Part shown: positions 44,796 through 54,372 of the stretch, piece after piece
Layout: each line of letters starts with the position of its first letter
Numbering within the stretch: position 1 is the stretch's first letter
From: Marisalimonas marina
GTDB lineage: Bacteria; Pseudomonadota; Alphaproteobacteria; Puniceispirillales; Marisalimonadaceae
Length of the DNA: 64,000 bases
Reading direction: 5' to 3'
NCBI GenBank assembly: GCA_038131365.1
Contig: JAYPPH010000002.1
Span: 62,001-126,000 of the forward strand
Program-made: the position numbers and the translations under genes
Notes under the pieces: generated by a model
The model's database searches: none
What the model was told of the DNA's origin: nothing
What the model saw: the letters and a program-made list of their open reading frames with translations, nothing else

Positions 44796-47322
44796 ATGAA
44801 ATATAACCCTTCCATTATTGAAAAAAAATGGCAAAAAAAGTGGGCTGATAAAAAAGTCTTCAAAGCCAAGATTGATTATAACAAACCAAAATACTATGTC
44901 CTAGAAATGTTCCCATATCCATCTGGAGCCATACACATGGGACATGTTCGCAATTATACCTTAGGTGATTTAGTAGCTAGATATAAAAAAGCCCGTGGTT
45001 TTAATGTTCTTCACCCAATGGGTTGGGATGCATTTGGTTTACCTGCTGAAAATGCCGCTATTGAGAATAAAACACTTCCATCTAAGTGGACTTACTCCAA
45101 TATTGAAAGTATGAAATCACAGTTAACGCAAATGGGTCTTTCATATGATTGGGATAGAGAATTAACAACTTGTAATCCAGATTACTATAAATTTGAACAA
45201 AAGATGTTTCTTGATTTTTTCAAAGCTGGAATTGCATACAAGAAAGAAACTTTAGTTAATTGGGATCCAATAGAACAAACAGTTCTTGCTAACGAGCAAG
45301 TCGTCGACGGGAAGGGTTGGCGTTCTGGAGCTGAGATTGAAAAGAAAAAAATGAAGGGGTGGTTTCTTAAAATTTCAGATTTTGCAGATGACTTACTGGA
45401 AGAGCTAAAAAATTTAAAAGATTGGCCCGATAGAGTTAAAATTATGCAAAATAATTGGATTGGAAAGAGTGATGGCGCCACTATAAATTTTTCAATTGAT
45501 AACTCTGATGAAAAAATAGAAATCTATACAACAAGACCCGACACTATTTTTGGAGCTACTTTTATTGCTATTTCACCACTGCACCCACTAGCCTCTAAGA
45601 TTGCAGAAAGTGATGAAGAAGCTCTTAATTTTATTAATTTTTGTCAAAAGCAATCTACAAAAGAAGCTGACATAGAAAAAGCTGAAAAATTTGGTTATGA
45701 AACCACTTTATTAGTTAAACACCCATTTAAAGAAAAGACGTATTTAAGATTATTTATAGCAAACTTCATTTTAATGGATTACGGAACTGGCGCAATTTTT
45801 GGTTGCCCAGCACACGATCAAAGAGACTATGATTTTGCGAAAAAATATAATATTGATATTATACCAGTTATAGAAACTAAAGAAAAACTTCCCTACATAG
45901 GTGATGGTATTCATATAAATTCTGAATTCTTAAATGGATTAGATACTAAAAGTGCTATAGGGAGGTCTATTAAAGAATTAGAAAAGTTAAAAATTGGTAA
46001 AGAGACAATAACATATCGTATCCGTGACTGGGGTGTGTCACGTCAACGTTATTGGGGATGCCCAATACCTATTATTTATTGTAAAAAATGTGGCGAAGTA
46101 CCTGTTTTGGAAGAGGATCTTCCTGTCAACTTACCTGAGGATATAAATTTTGATATTAAGGGTAATCCACTCGATGCACATCCAACTTGGAAGCACACTA
46201 AATGTCCAAACTGCAACCAGCCCGCTGTTAGAGAAACAGATACTTTTGATACTTTTTTTGAATCAAGTTGGTATTTTGCAAGATTTACAGACTTAAATCC
46301 TAAGCAGGCATTTTCAAGGGATGCTTTAGATTACTGGATGCCAGTAGACCAATATATAGGTGGCGTTGAGCATGCTGTTATGCATTTACTTTACTCACGA
46401 TTTTTTATGCGTGCATTAAAATCCATAAATATGGTTGATTTTTCTGAACCATTTGTGTCCTTACAAACTCAGGGTATGGTTTGCCATCAAACCTTTAAGA
46501 CTAAAAATAGTAACCAGTGGGTCTTCCCAAGTGATGTTAGTAATAATAAAAATGAGTTCTTTCATTTGGAAACCAATGAGCCAGTTATTCCTGGAAGAAC
46601 AGAAAAAATGAGTAAGTCAAAGAAAAACGTAGTTGATCCTCAAAAGATAATTGATTCTTTTGGCGCCGATACTGCACGTTTTTTTATGCTTTCAGATTCC
46701 CCACCAGACAGGGATATGGAGTGGTCAGATTCTGGGGTAGAGGGATCATGGCGTTTTTTAAATAAATTATGGAAGTTCGTACATAATCTTGAAGTTATTA
46801 ATGTAAAAACTTCTCTTCCTTCCAAACTTTCTAATCAAAATAAAGAATTATTAACAGATTTAAATATTGCCATACAGGAAATAACAAAATCAATAGAAAG
46901 CTTTACTTTTAACATTGCTGTTGCGTCAATTCGTACACTGTTTAACAAACTTTCATCTTATAAAGTCTTGACAGATGAAGACAAATTCTATTTTGTTGTT
47001 TGTTACAAATAAGCTCCTAATTATGATTAATCCTATGGTTCCTCATATAGCTGAAGAACTCTGGCAAACTCTGAATAACGAGGGTATGATTTGCCATGCA
47101 GATTGGCCTGAAGTGAATGAGGTTTTTCTAGAAAAAAATAATGTTAAAATTCCTATTCAAGTTAATGGTAAAATGAGAGCAATTATTGAGGTTCCGTCTG
47201 ACTTAAACAAAGAAGACTTAGAAAAACTTGCCCTTAATGAAAAAAATGTTTTAAAGTTTTTAAATGGTAGCCCAAAAAAATCTATAATTATACCTAATCG
47301 TATAATAAATTTTGTAACTTAA
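44796..47322 (+). CDS. leuS: Leucyl-tRNA synthetase, one apparent frameshift
   Basis: It charges tRNA-Leu. The class I signatures are HIGH as PSGAIHMGHVRNYT near residue 45 and KMSKS in EKMSKSKKNVVDP. The editing (CP1) domain is present (TTRPDTIFGATF, FGCPAHDQRDYDF). A single-base insertion between about 46978 and 47010 puts the last part in another frame. The remaining C-terminal end, INPMVPHIAEELWQTL and VQVNGK-like IQVNGKMRAII, is intact. With one base removed it is 841 residues, the usual size. Since leuS is essential, the break is most likely an error. Confidence 0.95.
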
Positions 47323-47333
47323 TTGAGTATTTG

Positions 47334-47816
47334 ATGCTTTTTAAATATAAAAATGTTTTTATAATCATAATATTTCTATTAAGTGCTTGTTCAATAAATA
47401 ATTTAAACCATAAAATCAAACTAAATAATTTATCAATATTGATAGAAACACCATCTGACAGAGATAACGTACTTTTAAAAGAAAATTTAAGAAGATTAAT
47501 TAATAGTAATCAAAACTCTCAAACTAAATATAAATTAAAAGCTTCAATCTCTTTTAATAATACTGAAACCTTGTCTGTTAGGGGTCTTCAAGTTTTAAAT
47601 TCTACTAAAGCCGTTATTAAGTACAAAATAATTGAAAATAATAATGGAAATTTAATTAAATCAGGTTCTTTTGTCTCCTTTCCAGCTTTAAACTCCGCCT
47701 CAAACTCCCTATACAGTAATGAGGTAGCAAAAGTCCAGATTAAAGAAAGGTTAAACCTTTTATCAGCAAAAAAATTGTACACAATTTTACAAGTTACTCT
47801 TGGTAGATTGAATTGA
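47334..47816 (+). CDS. lptE: LPS-assembly lipoprotein LptE
   Basis: LptE plugs the LptD outer-membrane LPS translocon. The protein is short and divergent, with a lipoprotein signal ending LSAC (C20 region) and a beta-rich body (YKLKASISFNNTETLSVRGLQVL). Assignment rests on the position between leuS and holA, where alphaproteobacteria carry lptE, plus size and lipobox. ATG 47334 follows a TTG at 47331; either is possible. It overlaps holA by 4 bases. Confidence 0.75.
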   Translation: MLFKYKNVFIIIIFLLSACSINNLNHKIKLNNLSILIETPSDRDNVLLKENLRRLINSNQNSQTKYKLKASISFNNTETLSVRGLQVLNSTKAVIKYKIIENNNGNLIKSGSFVSFPALNSASNSLYSNEVAKVQIKERLNLLSAKKLYTILQVTLGRLN

Positions 47817-48847
47817 AAGTCCATGCCAATCAATATTTACAGTTCTTAAATAAGAATTACAATAATCATAACATTATCTTTCTTTATGGTACTAACAATG
47901 GATTAGTCAATATGCTTTTCCGCGATACTATTAAATCTCTAAAAATTGATGAGAATAATCCTTTTTTAGTTTCTAAAATTGATGGTAATGAACTTAAGGA
48001 AAATCCAACTGTTCTGAGTGATAATCTTGCAACGATTACCATGTTTGGAGAAAAGAAGGTTATATTACTAAATCTATTGTATACAACTATTACACAGACA
48101 ATAGAAAAGTTAATAAGTGATAACATTACTCAGAAAGATAATGATTTTGTTCTAATTATCAAAGCAGGTAGTTTATCGTCTAAAAGTAATTTGATTAAAT
48201 TTCTACAAGCATCAAATAACTGCATTCTAGTCCCCTGTTATGACGAAGAACCGGATAAAATAAAAACTAAAATAGATGAATTATTTAATAAATATAATCT
48301 CGTTTTTTCAAATGACTTTATGTCTAATTTTTACAATAAGTTTAGTGCAAACTCACTTGTCAACCAAAACGAGTTTGAAAAACTAGAAAATTTTATATTT
48401 GAAAATAAAGATATTTCAGAGTCTTTATTACTCTCTTTTATGACAAATAATGAGGACATAAATAATAACAAAATTATAGATTTATGTTTGTCAGGTAAAC
48501 CAAAAGAAGCACTTTTATATTTTAATAATATTTATGACAACTCAGTATCAAATATAGGGATTATCAGACAGTTTGGAAATCAATTAAAATTAATTGAAAA
48601 TTTAATTTTATTAAATAAAAAAGGACTAAGCTTAAGAGATGCAATAAATAAAATTAAACCACCAATTTTTTTTAAAAATATACCAAAAATTACAGATCAA
48701 TGTAAAATGTGGTCCCTAAAAAAATTAGCTACCGCTCAAAAAAATTTAATTAAATTAGAAATAAATTGTAAATCCTCTACATATCCAGAAAAAACTCTTA
48801 TATCTCAATTTATTTTATCAACATCATTATTAGCTATTAAAAAATAA
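47813..48847 (+). CDS. holA: DNA polymerase III delta subunit
   Basis: HolA opens the sliding clamp in the clamp-loader complex. It is a 344-residue AAA+-like fold with IIFLYGTNNGLVNMLF at the Walker-A-like position (degenerate, as is normal), ATITMFGEKKVILL, and the C-terminal helical collar. The start is TTG, overlapping the lptE stop. The chain leuS-lptE-holA then faces parB, which is convergent and adjacent. Confidence 0.85.
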   Translation: MKVHANQYLQFLNKNYNNHNIIFLYGTNNGLVNMLFRDTIKSLKIDENNPFLVSKIDGNELKENPTVLSDNLATITMFGEKKVILLNLLYTTITQTIEKLISDNITQKDNDFVLIIKAGSLSSKSNLIKFLQASNNCILVPCYDEEPDKIKTKIDELFNKYNLVFSNDFMSNFYNKFSANSLVNQNEFEKLENFIFENKDISESLLLSFMTNNEDINNNKIIDLCLSGKPKEALLYFNNIYDNSVSNIGIIRQFGNQLKLIENLILLNKKGLSLRDAINKIKPPIFFKNIPKITDQCKMWSLKKLATAQKNLIKLEINCKSSTYPEKTLISQFILSTSLLAIKK

Positions 48848-49729
48848 CTAGGTTCTGATTTTAGAAATTATATAATTAAACTCTGTTAAGTTTTTACATT
48901 TTATATTTAAATTTCCAGATTGTTTTATTTCATTGAAATTTATATCTATTTTTAAACCAGTTGCGTTCAGAAGTTCTTTTTCAAGCTCTATAATATCGAG
49001 GCCCTTACCTGTAGATTTAAATTTATTTGTCTCCTTTGTTTTGACTAACTTCTCTACCTGCCTTGCATTTAAATTCTTTTTGTAAATCATTTCTAATAAG
49101 CTATCATAGTCATCTTTACCTATTAGGGGCCTCAATTGACCAACTGATAATTTCTTTTGGAGTAAATATTTTTTGGCTAATTCAGACAATGATAACAATC
49201 TTGAAATATTTGCTATATAAGATCTAGACTTTCCTACAGCTTTAGATATGTCTTCCTGTGTATAATTATATTTTTTAGTTAAAAGCTGATAACCTTCTGC
49301 TTCCTCAAGAGAATTAAGCTCAGATCTTTGAATGTTTTCTATTAAAGATATTTCTGCTACTTTCTCTTCTTTTAAATCATTTCTTATAATGGCAGGTATT
49401 TCATGAATTTTTGCAATTTGTGAGGCTCTCCATCTTCTCTCACCTGCTATTAAATAATACTGGTTTTTTGTTTCTTTTTTTTCCTTAACTATTATTGGCT
49501 GGATCACACCCTGGTTTTTAATTGATTTAGCTAAAGCCTCGAGTTCAATTTTATCAAAATCTTTTCTTGGCTGCCATGGTCCTGGCTCTATAAATTCTAT
49601 TGGTATCAAGTTATATTTTTCAAAATTGTTACTATCTGTAGAAAATGATGATTTTTCAGATTGTTTGCCTAACAAACTAGAAAGTCCACTTCCCAAGCCT
49701 GTTGTTTTACTTTTTTTGGGCTTATTCAT
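48848..49729 (-). CDS. parB: Chromosome partitioning protein ParB
   Basis: ParB is the CTP-dependent clamp that binds parS and spreads. I chose ATG 49729 (MNKPKKSKTTGLGSGLSSLL), whose first base is the last base of the parA stop; a longer frame to 49795 would overlap parA. Domains: N-terminal ParA-interacting GLGSGLSSLL, CTPase motif with AGERRWRAS, helix-turn-helix (QEDISKAVGKSRSYIANISRLLSL) and C-terminal dimer region. Two perfect parS sites lie within 5 kb. Confidence 0.95.
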   Translation of the reverse strand: MNKPKKSKTTGLGSGLSSLLGKQSEKSSFSTDSNNFEKYNLIPIEFIEPGPWQPRKDFDKIELEALAKSIKNQGVIQPIIVKEKKETKNQYYLIAGERRWRASQIAKIHEIPAIIRNDLKEEKVAEISLIENIQRSELNSLEEAEGYQLLTKKYNYTQEDISKAVGKSRSYIANISRLLSLSELAKKYLLQKKLSVGQLRPLIGKDDYDSLLEMIYKKNLNARQVEKLVKTKETNKFKSTGKGLDIIELEKELLNATGLKIDINFNEIKQSGNLNIKCKNLTEFNYIISKIRT

Positions 49730-50511
49730 TAAATGTTTTTCTCCTGATTGATTATTTCTCCTGCCAACGATGCATAAGCTTGTGAACCTGGGCATGATAT
49801 ATCATACATTAAAACAGGTTGACCGTAGCTTGGAGCTTCAGAAACTCTTACATTTCTAGGAATGATAGTATTAAAGACTTTTTTGCCAAAATGATTTTTA
49901 ACATCATCAGAAACCATTTCACAAATTTTATTTCTTTTATCAAACATTGTTAGAAGAATACCCTGAAGAGTAATATCTTTATTAAAATTCTCTCTTACCA
50001 AATCTAGTGTTGTCATTAGCTGAGTTAAGCCTTCTAAAGCATAATATTCAGTTTGCAATGGCACTATCAAATTTTTAGCTGCACACAGAGCGTTTAGAGT
50101 AAGTAGCCCTAAAGACGGAGGACAATCAATGAAGATATAGTCATAATTATCATTAATTTCATTTATTCTGTTTCTTAGTTGAAATTCTCTATCTTCAATA
50201 TTAACCAATTCCTGTTCCAAAACAGATAAATTAGGAGATGTCGGTATTAAATCAAGTTTTGGAATAATTGTTTTCTTAATAGATGATTTTATAGTTGTTG
50301 AAGAGCATATAACAGAATACAAATCTTTATCCCTATCTTCATATTTAACACCAAGACCTGTGCTAGCATTTCCTTGGGGGTCAGAGTCAATTATTAAGGT
50401 TCGTTTATTACATGCCGCCATTGCTGTAGCTAAATTTATTACTGTCGTAGTTTTACCCACACCACCTTTTTGATTAGCAACAGCAATAATTTTTCTAAGA
50501 TTTGGTTTCAT
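49729..50511 (-). CDS. parA: Chromosome partitioning ATPase ParA
   Basis: This deviant-Walker ATPase moves parS-ParB complexes. The motif KGGVGKTTT with the signature lysine is near residue 15, DSDPQGNASTGLG follows, and FIDCPPSLGLLTLNAL is the Walker B region. The length of 260 is typical. It lies 19 bases after rsmG and overlaps parB by one base. Confidence 0.97.
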   Translation of the reverse strand: MKPNLRKIIAVANQKGGVGKTTTVINLATAMAACNKRTLIIDSDPQGNASTGLGVKYEDRDKDLYSVICSSTTIKSSIKKTIIPKLDLIPTSPNLSVLEQELVNIEDREFQLRNRINEINDNYDYIFIDCPPSLGLLTLNALCAAKNLIVPLQTEYYALEGLTQLMTTLDLVRENFNKDITLQGILLTMFDKRNKICEMVSDDVKNHFGKKVFNTIIPRNVRVSEAPSYGQPVLMYDISCPGSQAYASLAGEIINQEKNI

Positions 50512-50530
50512 TTAAGCTTTTTAACATATT

Positions 50531-51154
50531 TTAACCATTAAAGTATAGAATTTTACCATACTTATCCGTCAGAGAGGGATATTCTTGAAAATATAATTTT
50601 TTATATTTATGTAAATATGAAATTTCATCTTTATAAGTTTTTCCCTTTAAAAACAGCATCTTAGGTAAATTTGTTTTCTTTTTTTGTGATTTCCCAACAA
50701 ACAACTCCACATAATTTACTAGCTTACTTAGAGGCGCCAATGCTCTAGCTACAATCAAATCGACATCTATAAACTCCATATTTTCTATTCTTTCATTGTA
50801 TATAGTGACATCAATTTCACAAAGCATGGCTATTTCACGCAAAAAGGTGCATTTCTTTTGATCAGATTCAACTAAACAAACTTTCTTGTGTCCCATTATA
50901 GCAAGCACCAATCCAGGAAATCCAGCACCTGAGCCAAAATCAATTACATTACCTTTAATTTGTTTAACAAAAGGGTAAAGCTGAGACGAATCCAATAAAT
51001 GACGAATCCAAATATCATTAATAGTGGATTTGCTCACTAAATTTATAGAACGCTGCCATTTAACAAGGTTTTTCTCAAAAACCATAAACTTTTCATATGT
51101 TTCACGTGAAACATTCTGGTAGAGACAGAAGTCTTCATACGAGTTAATTTTCAT
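50531..51154 (-). CDS. rsmG: 16S rRNA m7G527 methyltransferase
   Basis: RsmG (GidB) methylates G527 of 16S rRNA. The SAM motif VIDFGSGAGFPGLVLAI is near residue 75, and IVARALAPLSKLV is conserved. Residues 15-19 (VSRET) are encoded by a perfect parS palindrome, as in many bacteria. It overlaps the mnmG end by 11 bases. Length 207. Confidence 0.96.
   Translation of the reverse strand: MKINSYEDFCLYQNVSRETYEKFMVFEKNLVKWQRSINLVSKSTINDIWIRHLLDSSQLYPFVKQIKGNVIDFGSGAGFPGLVLAIMGHKKVCLVESDQKKCTFLREIAMLCEIDVTIYNERIENMEFIDVDLIVARALAPLSKLVNYVELFVGKSQKKKTNLPKMLFLKGKTYKDEISYLHKYKKLYFQEYPSLTDKYGKILYFNG
51098..51113. other. parS: parS centromere site inside rsmG
   Basis: TGTTTCACGTGAAACA is the perfect 16-bp consensus parS to which ParB binds and from which it spreads. 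It is inside the rsmG coding region, 0.6 kb upstream of parA. Confidence 0.97.
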
Positions 51155-53018
51155 TTGATAATTTTTGTTTATTGTCTCTTTTTAAATGTCTCAACAATAA
51201 TAAAGCGGCAGTAGGGGTAAATCCAGGCATTCGTGATGCGTGTGCAATTGTGGATGGTTTAATTTTAGTTAAAAGGTCTATGCTCTCATTTGAAAGACCC
51301 TTAACTTTTTTGTAATCAAAATTAATAGGTATCCTTGTTTTATTTTCTTTCTTGTACGCCTTAATATCTTCTTTCTGTCTTTTTAAGTAAATATCATACC
51401 TACAATCCGTTTCTAGTTGATTGTGTAAATTTTTAGGTATTTGTTTTAATAATGGCCAAATTTTAAATAAGTCGTTTATTTTATAGTCGCCTGAGGCTAA
51501 AATATCTTTTGGCGTCCTACTTTTTCCTGTTCTTGTAATAGGAAGATTATATTTTTTTAATTCACTTGGTTTAGCATCTAAACTTTCTAAAATGTTATTA
51601 GCTTCTTTTAAGCTTTTATTTTTTCTTTCCCAAAATAATTTTCTTTCTCTTGATACAACGCCAATTTTAAGGCCTTTATCAGTTAATCTCTGGTCAGCAT
51701 TATCTGATCTTAATAACAGTCTATATTCAGCTCTGGAAGTAAACATTCTGTAAGGCTCTGGAGCTCCCCTAGAAATTAGGTCGTCTATCATAACGCCTAT
51801 ATATGCCTCTGATCTATCTAAAACAAACCAACTATTAGTTCGCGTTAAATTTAGAGCAGCATTTATGCCGGCAATTAAGCCTTGTGCCGCAGCTTCCTCA
51901 TAGCCAGTTGTCCCATTAATTTGGCCAGCAAAAAAGAGGCCTTTAATAGATTTTACCTCTAAATTTTCCTTTAATGCTCTTGGGTCCATATAGTCATACT
52001 CTATGGCATAGCCATATTGTTTAATTACAACATTTTCCAGGCCGCAAATTGTTCTTATAAAAGCATCCTGAATGTGTTTTGGTAAACTAGTAGAAATACC
52101 GTTTGGATAAACTAAATTACTATCCAAGCCTTCAGGTTCAAGGAAAATCTGATGAGATTCTCTATCTTTAAACCTGTTAACTTTGTCTTCTATACTTGGG
52201 CAATATCGTGGCCCAGAGCCTTCTATTGAACCAGAATACACTGGAGACAAATTTATATTTTTTGCTATTATATTATGTGTGTTGAGATTAGTTCTAGTTA
52301 TTCCACAATCAATTTGTGGAATATCTATTTTATCGTTCATGTAAGAAAAAGGCGTTGGAATTTTATCTGCTGACTGCATTTCAACTTTTTTCCAGTTAAT
52401 ACTGTATTTATCTAGTCTTGCTGGTGTTCCAGTTTTCAGTCTTCCTATTGGGAGTTTTAATCCTCTTATTTTTTGAGATAATATTATTGAAGAGCTATCA
52501 CCTATCCTACCTGCAGGTATTCTTTCATCACCAATGTGAATAATTCCACCTAAAAAAGTTCCAGTGGTTAAGACGACTGATTTAGATAAATAAACCTTTT
52601 CATTTTCTAAAATTACACCTTCAATTTTGTTATCTATGATTTTTAAATCTTTAATTGTAGATTCTACTATTGATAAATTTTTCTCTAGTTTCAAAAGGTT
52701 CTTAATTGCTTTTTTATATAATATTCTATCAGCCTGTGATCTTGGCCCCTGAACAGCAGGCCCCCTGGACTTGTTTAGCACCCTAAACTGAATTCCAGAC
52801 ATATCAATTGCCTTGGCCATCAAGCCATCTAAGGCATCAATTTCCCTTACCAAATGTCCTTTTCCCAAGCCTCCAATAGCAGGGTTACATGACATTTCAC
52901 CTATTGTTTCAACTTTCATAGTAATAAGTGCAGTTTTTGCCCCCATTCTGGAGGCTGCAGCCGCTGCTTCTATTCCAGCATGTCCACCACCTATTACAAT
53001 AACATCAAAATTATTCAT
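51144..53018 (-). CDS. mnmG: tRNA uridine 5-carboxymethylaminomethyl modification enzyme, FAD subunit
   Basis: MnmG with MnmE makes the (carboxymethyl)aminomethyl group at U34. The FAD motif is VIGGGHAGIEAAAAASRMG at the N-terminus, and CNPAIGGLGKGH and TGTFLGG are diagnostic. The C-terminal region (RMPGFTPTAALLLLRHLKR) has the helical MnmE-binding domain. At 624 residues it has the normal length. Its partner mnmE is directly upstream. Confidence 0.97.
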   Translation of the reverse strand: MNNFDVIVIGGGHAGIEAAAAASRMGAKTALITMKVETIGEMSCNPAIGGLGKGHLVREIDALDGLMAKAIDMSGIQFRVLNKSRGPAVQGPRSQADRILYKKAIKNLLKLEKNLSIVESTIKDLKIIDNKIEGVILENEKVYLSKSVVLTTGTFLGGIIHIGDERIPAGRIGDSSSIILSQKIRGLKLPIGRLKTGTPARLDKYSINWKKVEMQSADKIPTPFSYMNDKIDIPQIDCGITRTNLNTHNIIAKNINLSPVYSGSIEGSGPRYCPSIEDKVNRFKDRESHQIFLEPEGLDSNLVYPNGISTSLPKHIQDAFIRTICGLENVVIKQYGYAIEYDYMDPRALKENLEVKSIKGLFFAGQINGTTGYEEAAAQGLIAGINAALNLTRTNSWFVLDRSEAYIGVMIDDLISRGAPEPYRMFTSRAEYRLLLRSDNADQRLTDKGLKIGVVSRERKLFWERKNKSLKEANNILESLDAKPSELKKYNLPITRTGKSRTPKDILASGDYKINDLFKIWPLLKQIPKNLHNQLETDCRYDIYLKRQKEDIKAYKKENKTRIPINFDYKKVKGLSNESIDLLTKIKPSTIAHASRMPGFTPTAALLLLRHLKRDNKQKLSNEN

Positions 53019-53032
53019 TTTTTTTAAAACAC

Positions 53033-54331
53033 TTATTTACCAATACAGAAATTACTAAATATATCGTCTAAAACGTCCTCAACGTCAATAATATTAGTGA
53101 TTGATCCAATTTCTTTAGCTGCCACCCTTAATTCTTCTGATGCTAATTCAGGGTAAAAATTTAGGTTGATTTTTAAGGTTTTTTTTAACGAATTTAAAGC
53201 ATTTCTTACTGCCTGTACATGTCGTTCTCTTGTTAATATTAAATTATTTTTTGGAGACATTGACTCTAAATGATCAACAATTACATCTATTAATTTATTA
53301 ATGGTTTCTTCTCTTTTGGTAGACACCTCTATTACACCTTTTTTCTTACAAGACAAAAGGTCACATTTGGTGTGGACTAATATTTTTTTAGCTTTTGAAT
53401 TAATCTTATCAAAAGAAAAGTCTTCTTTGTCTGACATAAAAAGAATAATGTCAGATGAATTCGCTTTATCTATGGCGTTTCTTATTCCTATGTTTTCAAC
53501 CTCTGATTCAGATTGTCTTATACCAGCTGTGTCATTTAAAATTACCGGATAACCTTTAAAATCTAGTAATACTTCTATAATGTCTCTTGTTGTTCCAGCT
53601 TCATTTGTGACGATAGATACCTGTTTTTTTGATAAGAAATTTATTAATGAACTTTTACCTACGTTTGGTTTACCTATTAAAGTTACAACAAAACCAGACC
53701 TCATCCGTGATCCATAACTACTAAATTTTAAAGATTCTTCTTTCTCTTTTATTAGCTTTGAAACTTTTTCTTTAAAATCAATTTCAAGATGAGAGGGCAA
53801 CTCTTCATCTGAAAAATCAATAAGTGCTTCTAGTTTTGAAGATAATGATATAATTTCATGTCTCCATTTTTCGATTTTATCTGACAAAAATCCATTATAT
53901 TGTCGAATAGATGCTTGAAATTGGGCTTCAGTTTCAGCATTTATTAAATCATTTAAACCTTCTGCTTGTGTTAAATCGATCTTACCATTTAGAAATGCTC
54001 TTCTTGTAAACTCGCCATTCATGGCAATACGAAAACCTTTATGTTTTAATAAGGTCTCATATATTTTTTTTTCTATTATCGTGCTTCCATGTATATGAAA
54101 TTCGAAAACATCCTCGCCTGTTACTGTAGATGGTCCGGGAATATACACAACAAGAGATGTATCTATTAATTTTTTATGAGAATCAAAAATTTTTCTTAAA
54201 GTTAAGTAACGAGGTACAGTTGGCTTAAAAGAAAAGATATCAGGTAAATTTTTACAACTTTTTCCTGATATTCTAATAATTTTAATTGCACTTTTTAGTG
54301 AACTGGTAGCAGAAGAAAATATCGTATCCAA
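53033..54331 (-). CDS. mnmE: tRNA modification GTPase MnmE
   Basis: This is the GTPase partner of MnmG. Start TTG at 54331 gives MDTIFSSATSS, matching the family start. The N-terminal folate-binding domain, the helical domain (SSKLEALIDFSDEELP), the G domain (GKPNVGKSSL, DTAGIRQSE) and the C-terminal CIGK catalytic motif are all present. A perfect parS separates its start from the end of rho. Confidence 0.96.
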   Translation of the reverse strand: MDTIFSSATSSLKSAIKIIRISGKSCKNLPDIFSFKPTVPRYLTLRKIFDSHKKLIDTSLVVYIPGPSTVTGEDVFEFHIHGSTIIEKKIYETLLKHKGFRIAMNGEFTRRAFLNGKIDLTQAEGLNDLINAETEAQFQASIRQYNGFLSDKIEKWRHEIISLSSKLEALIDFSDEELPSHLEIDFKEKVSKLIKEKEESLKFSSYGSRMRSGFVVTLIGKPNVGKSSLINFLSKKQVSIVTNEAGTTRDIIEVLLDFKGYPVILNDTAGIRQSESEVENIGIRNAIDKANSSDIILFMSDKEDFSFDKINSKAKKILVHTKCDLLSCKKKGVIEVSTKREETINKLIDVIVDHLESMSPKNNLILTRERHVQAVRNALNSLKKTLKINLNFYPELASEELRVAAKEIGSITNIIDVEDVLDDIFSNFCIGK

Positions 54332-54356
54332 TTGGTATGTCTTTTAGATAATATTT

Positions 54357-54372
54357 TGTTTCACGTGAAACA
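54357..54372. other. parS: parS centromere site between mnmE and rho
   Basis: This is the second perfect TGTTTCACGTGAAACA. It fills most of the 41-bp spacer between mnmE and the rho stop, and is about 3 kb nearer the origin than the first copy. Confidence 0.97.

Noticed and set aside
49730..49795. A longer ParB start at 49795
   Set aside because: It would overlap parA by 67 bases and adds residues unlike ParB; the ATG at 49729 gives the standard GLGSGLSSLL start and a one-base overlap.
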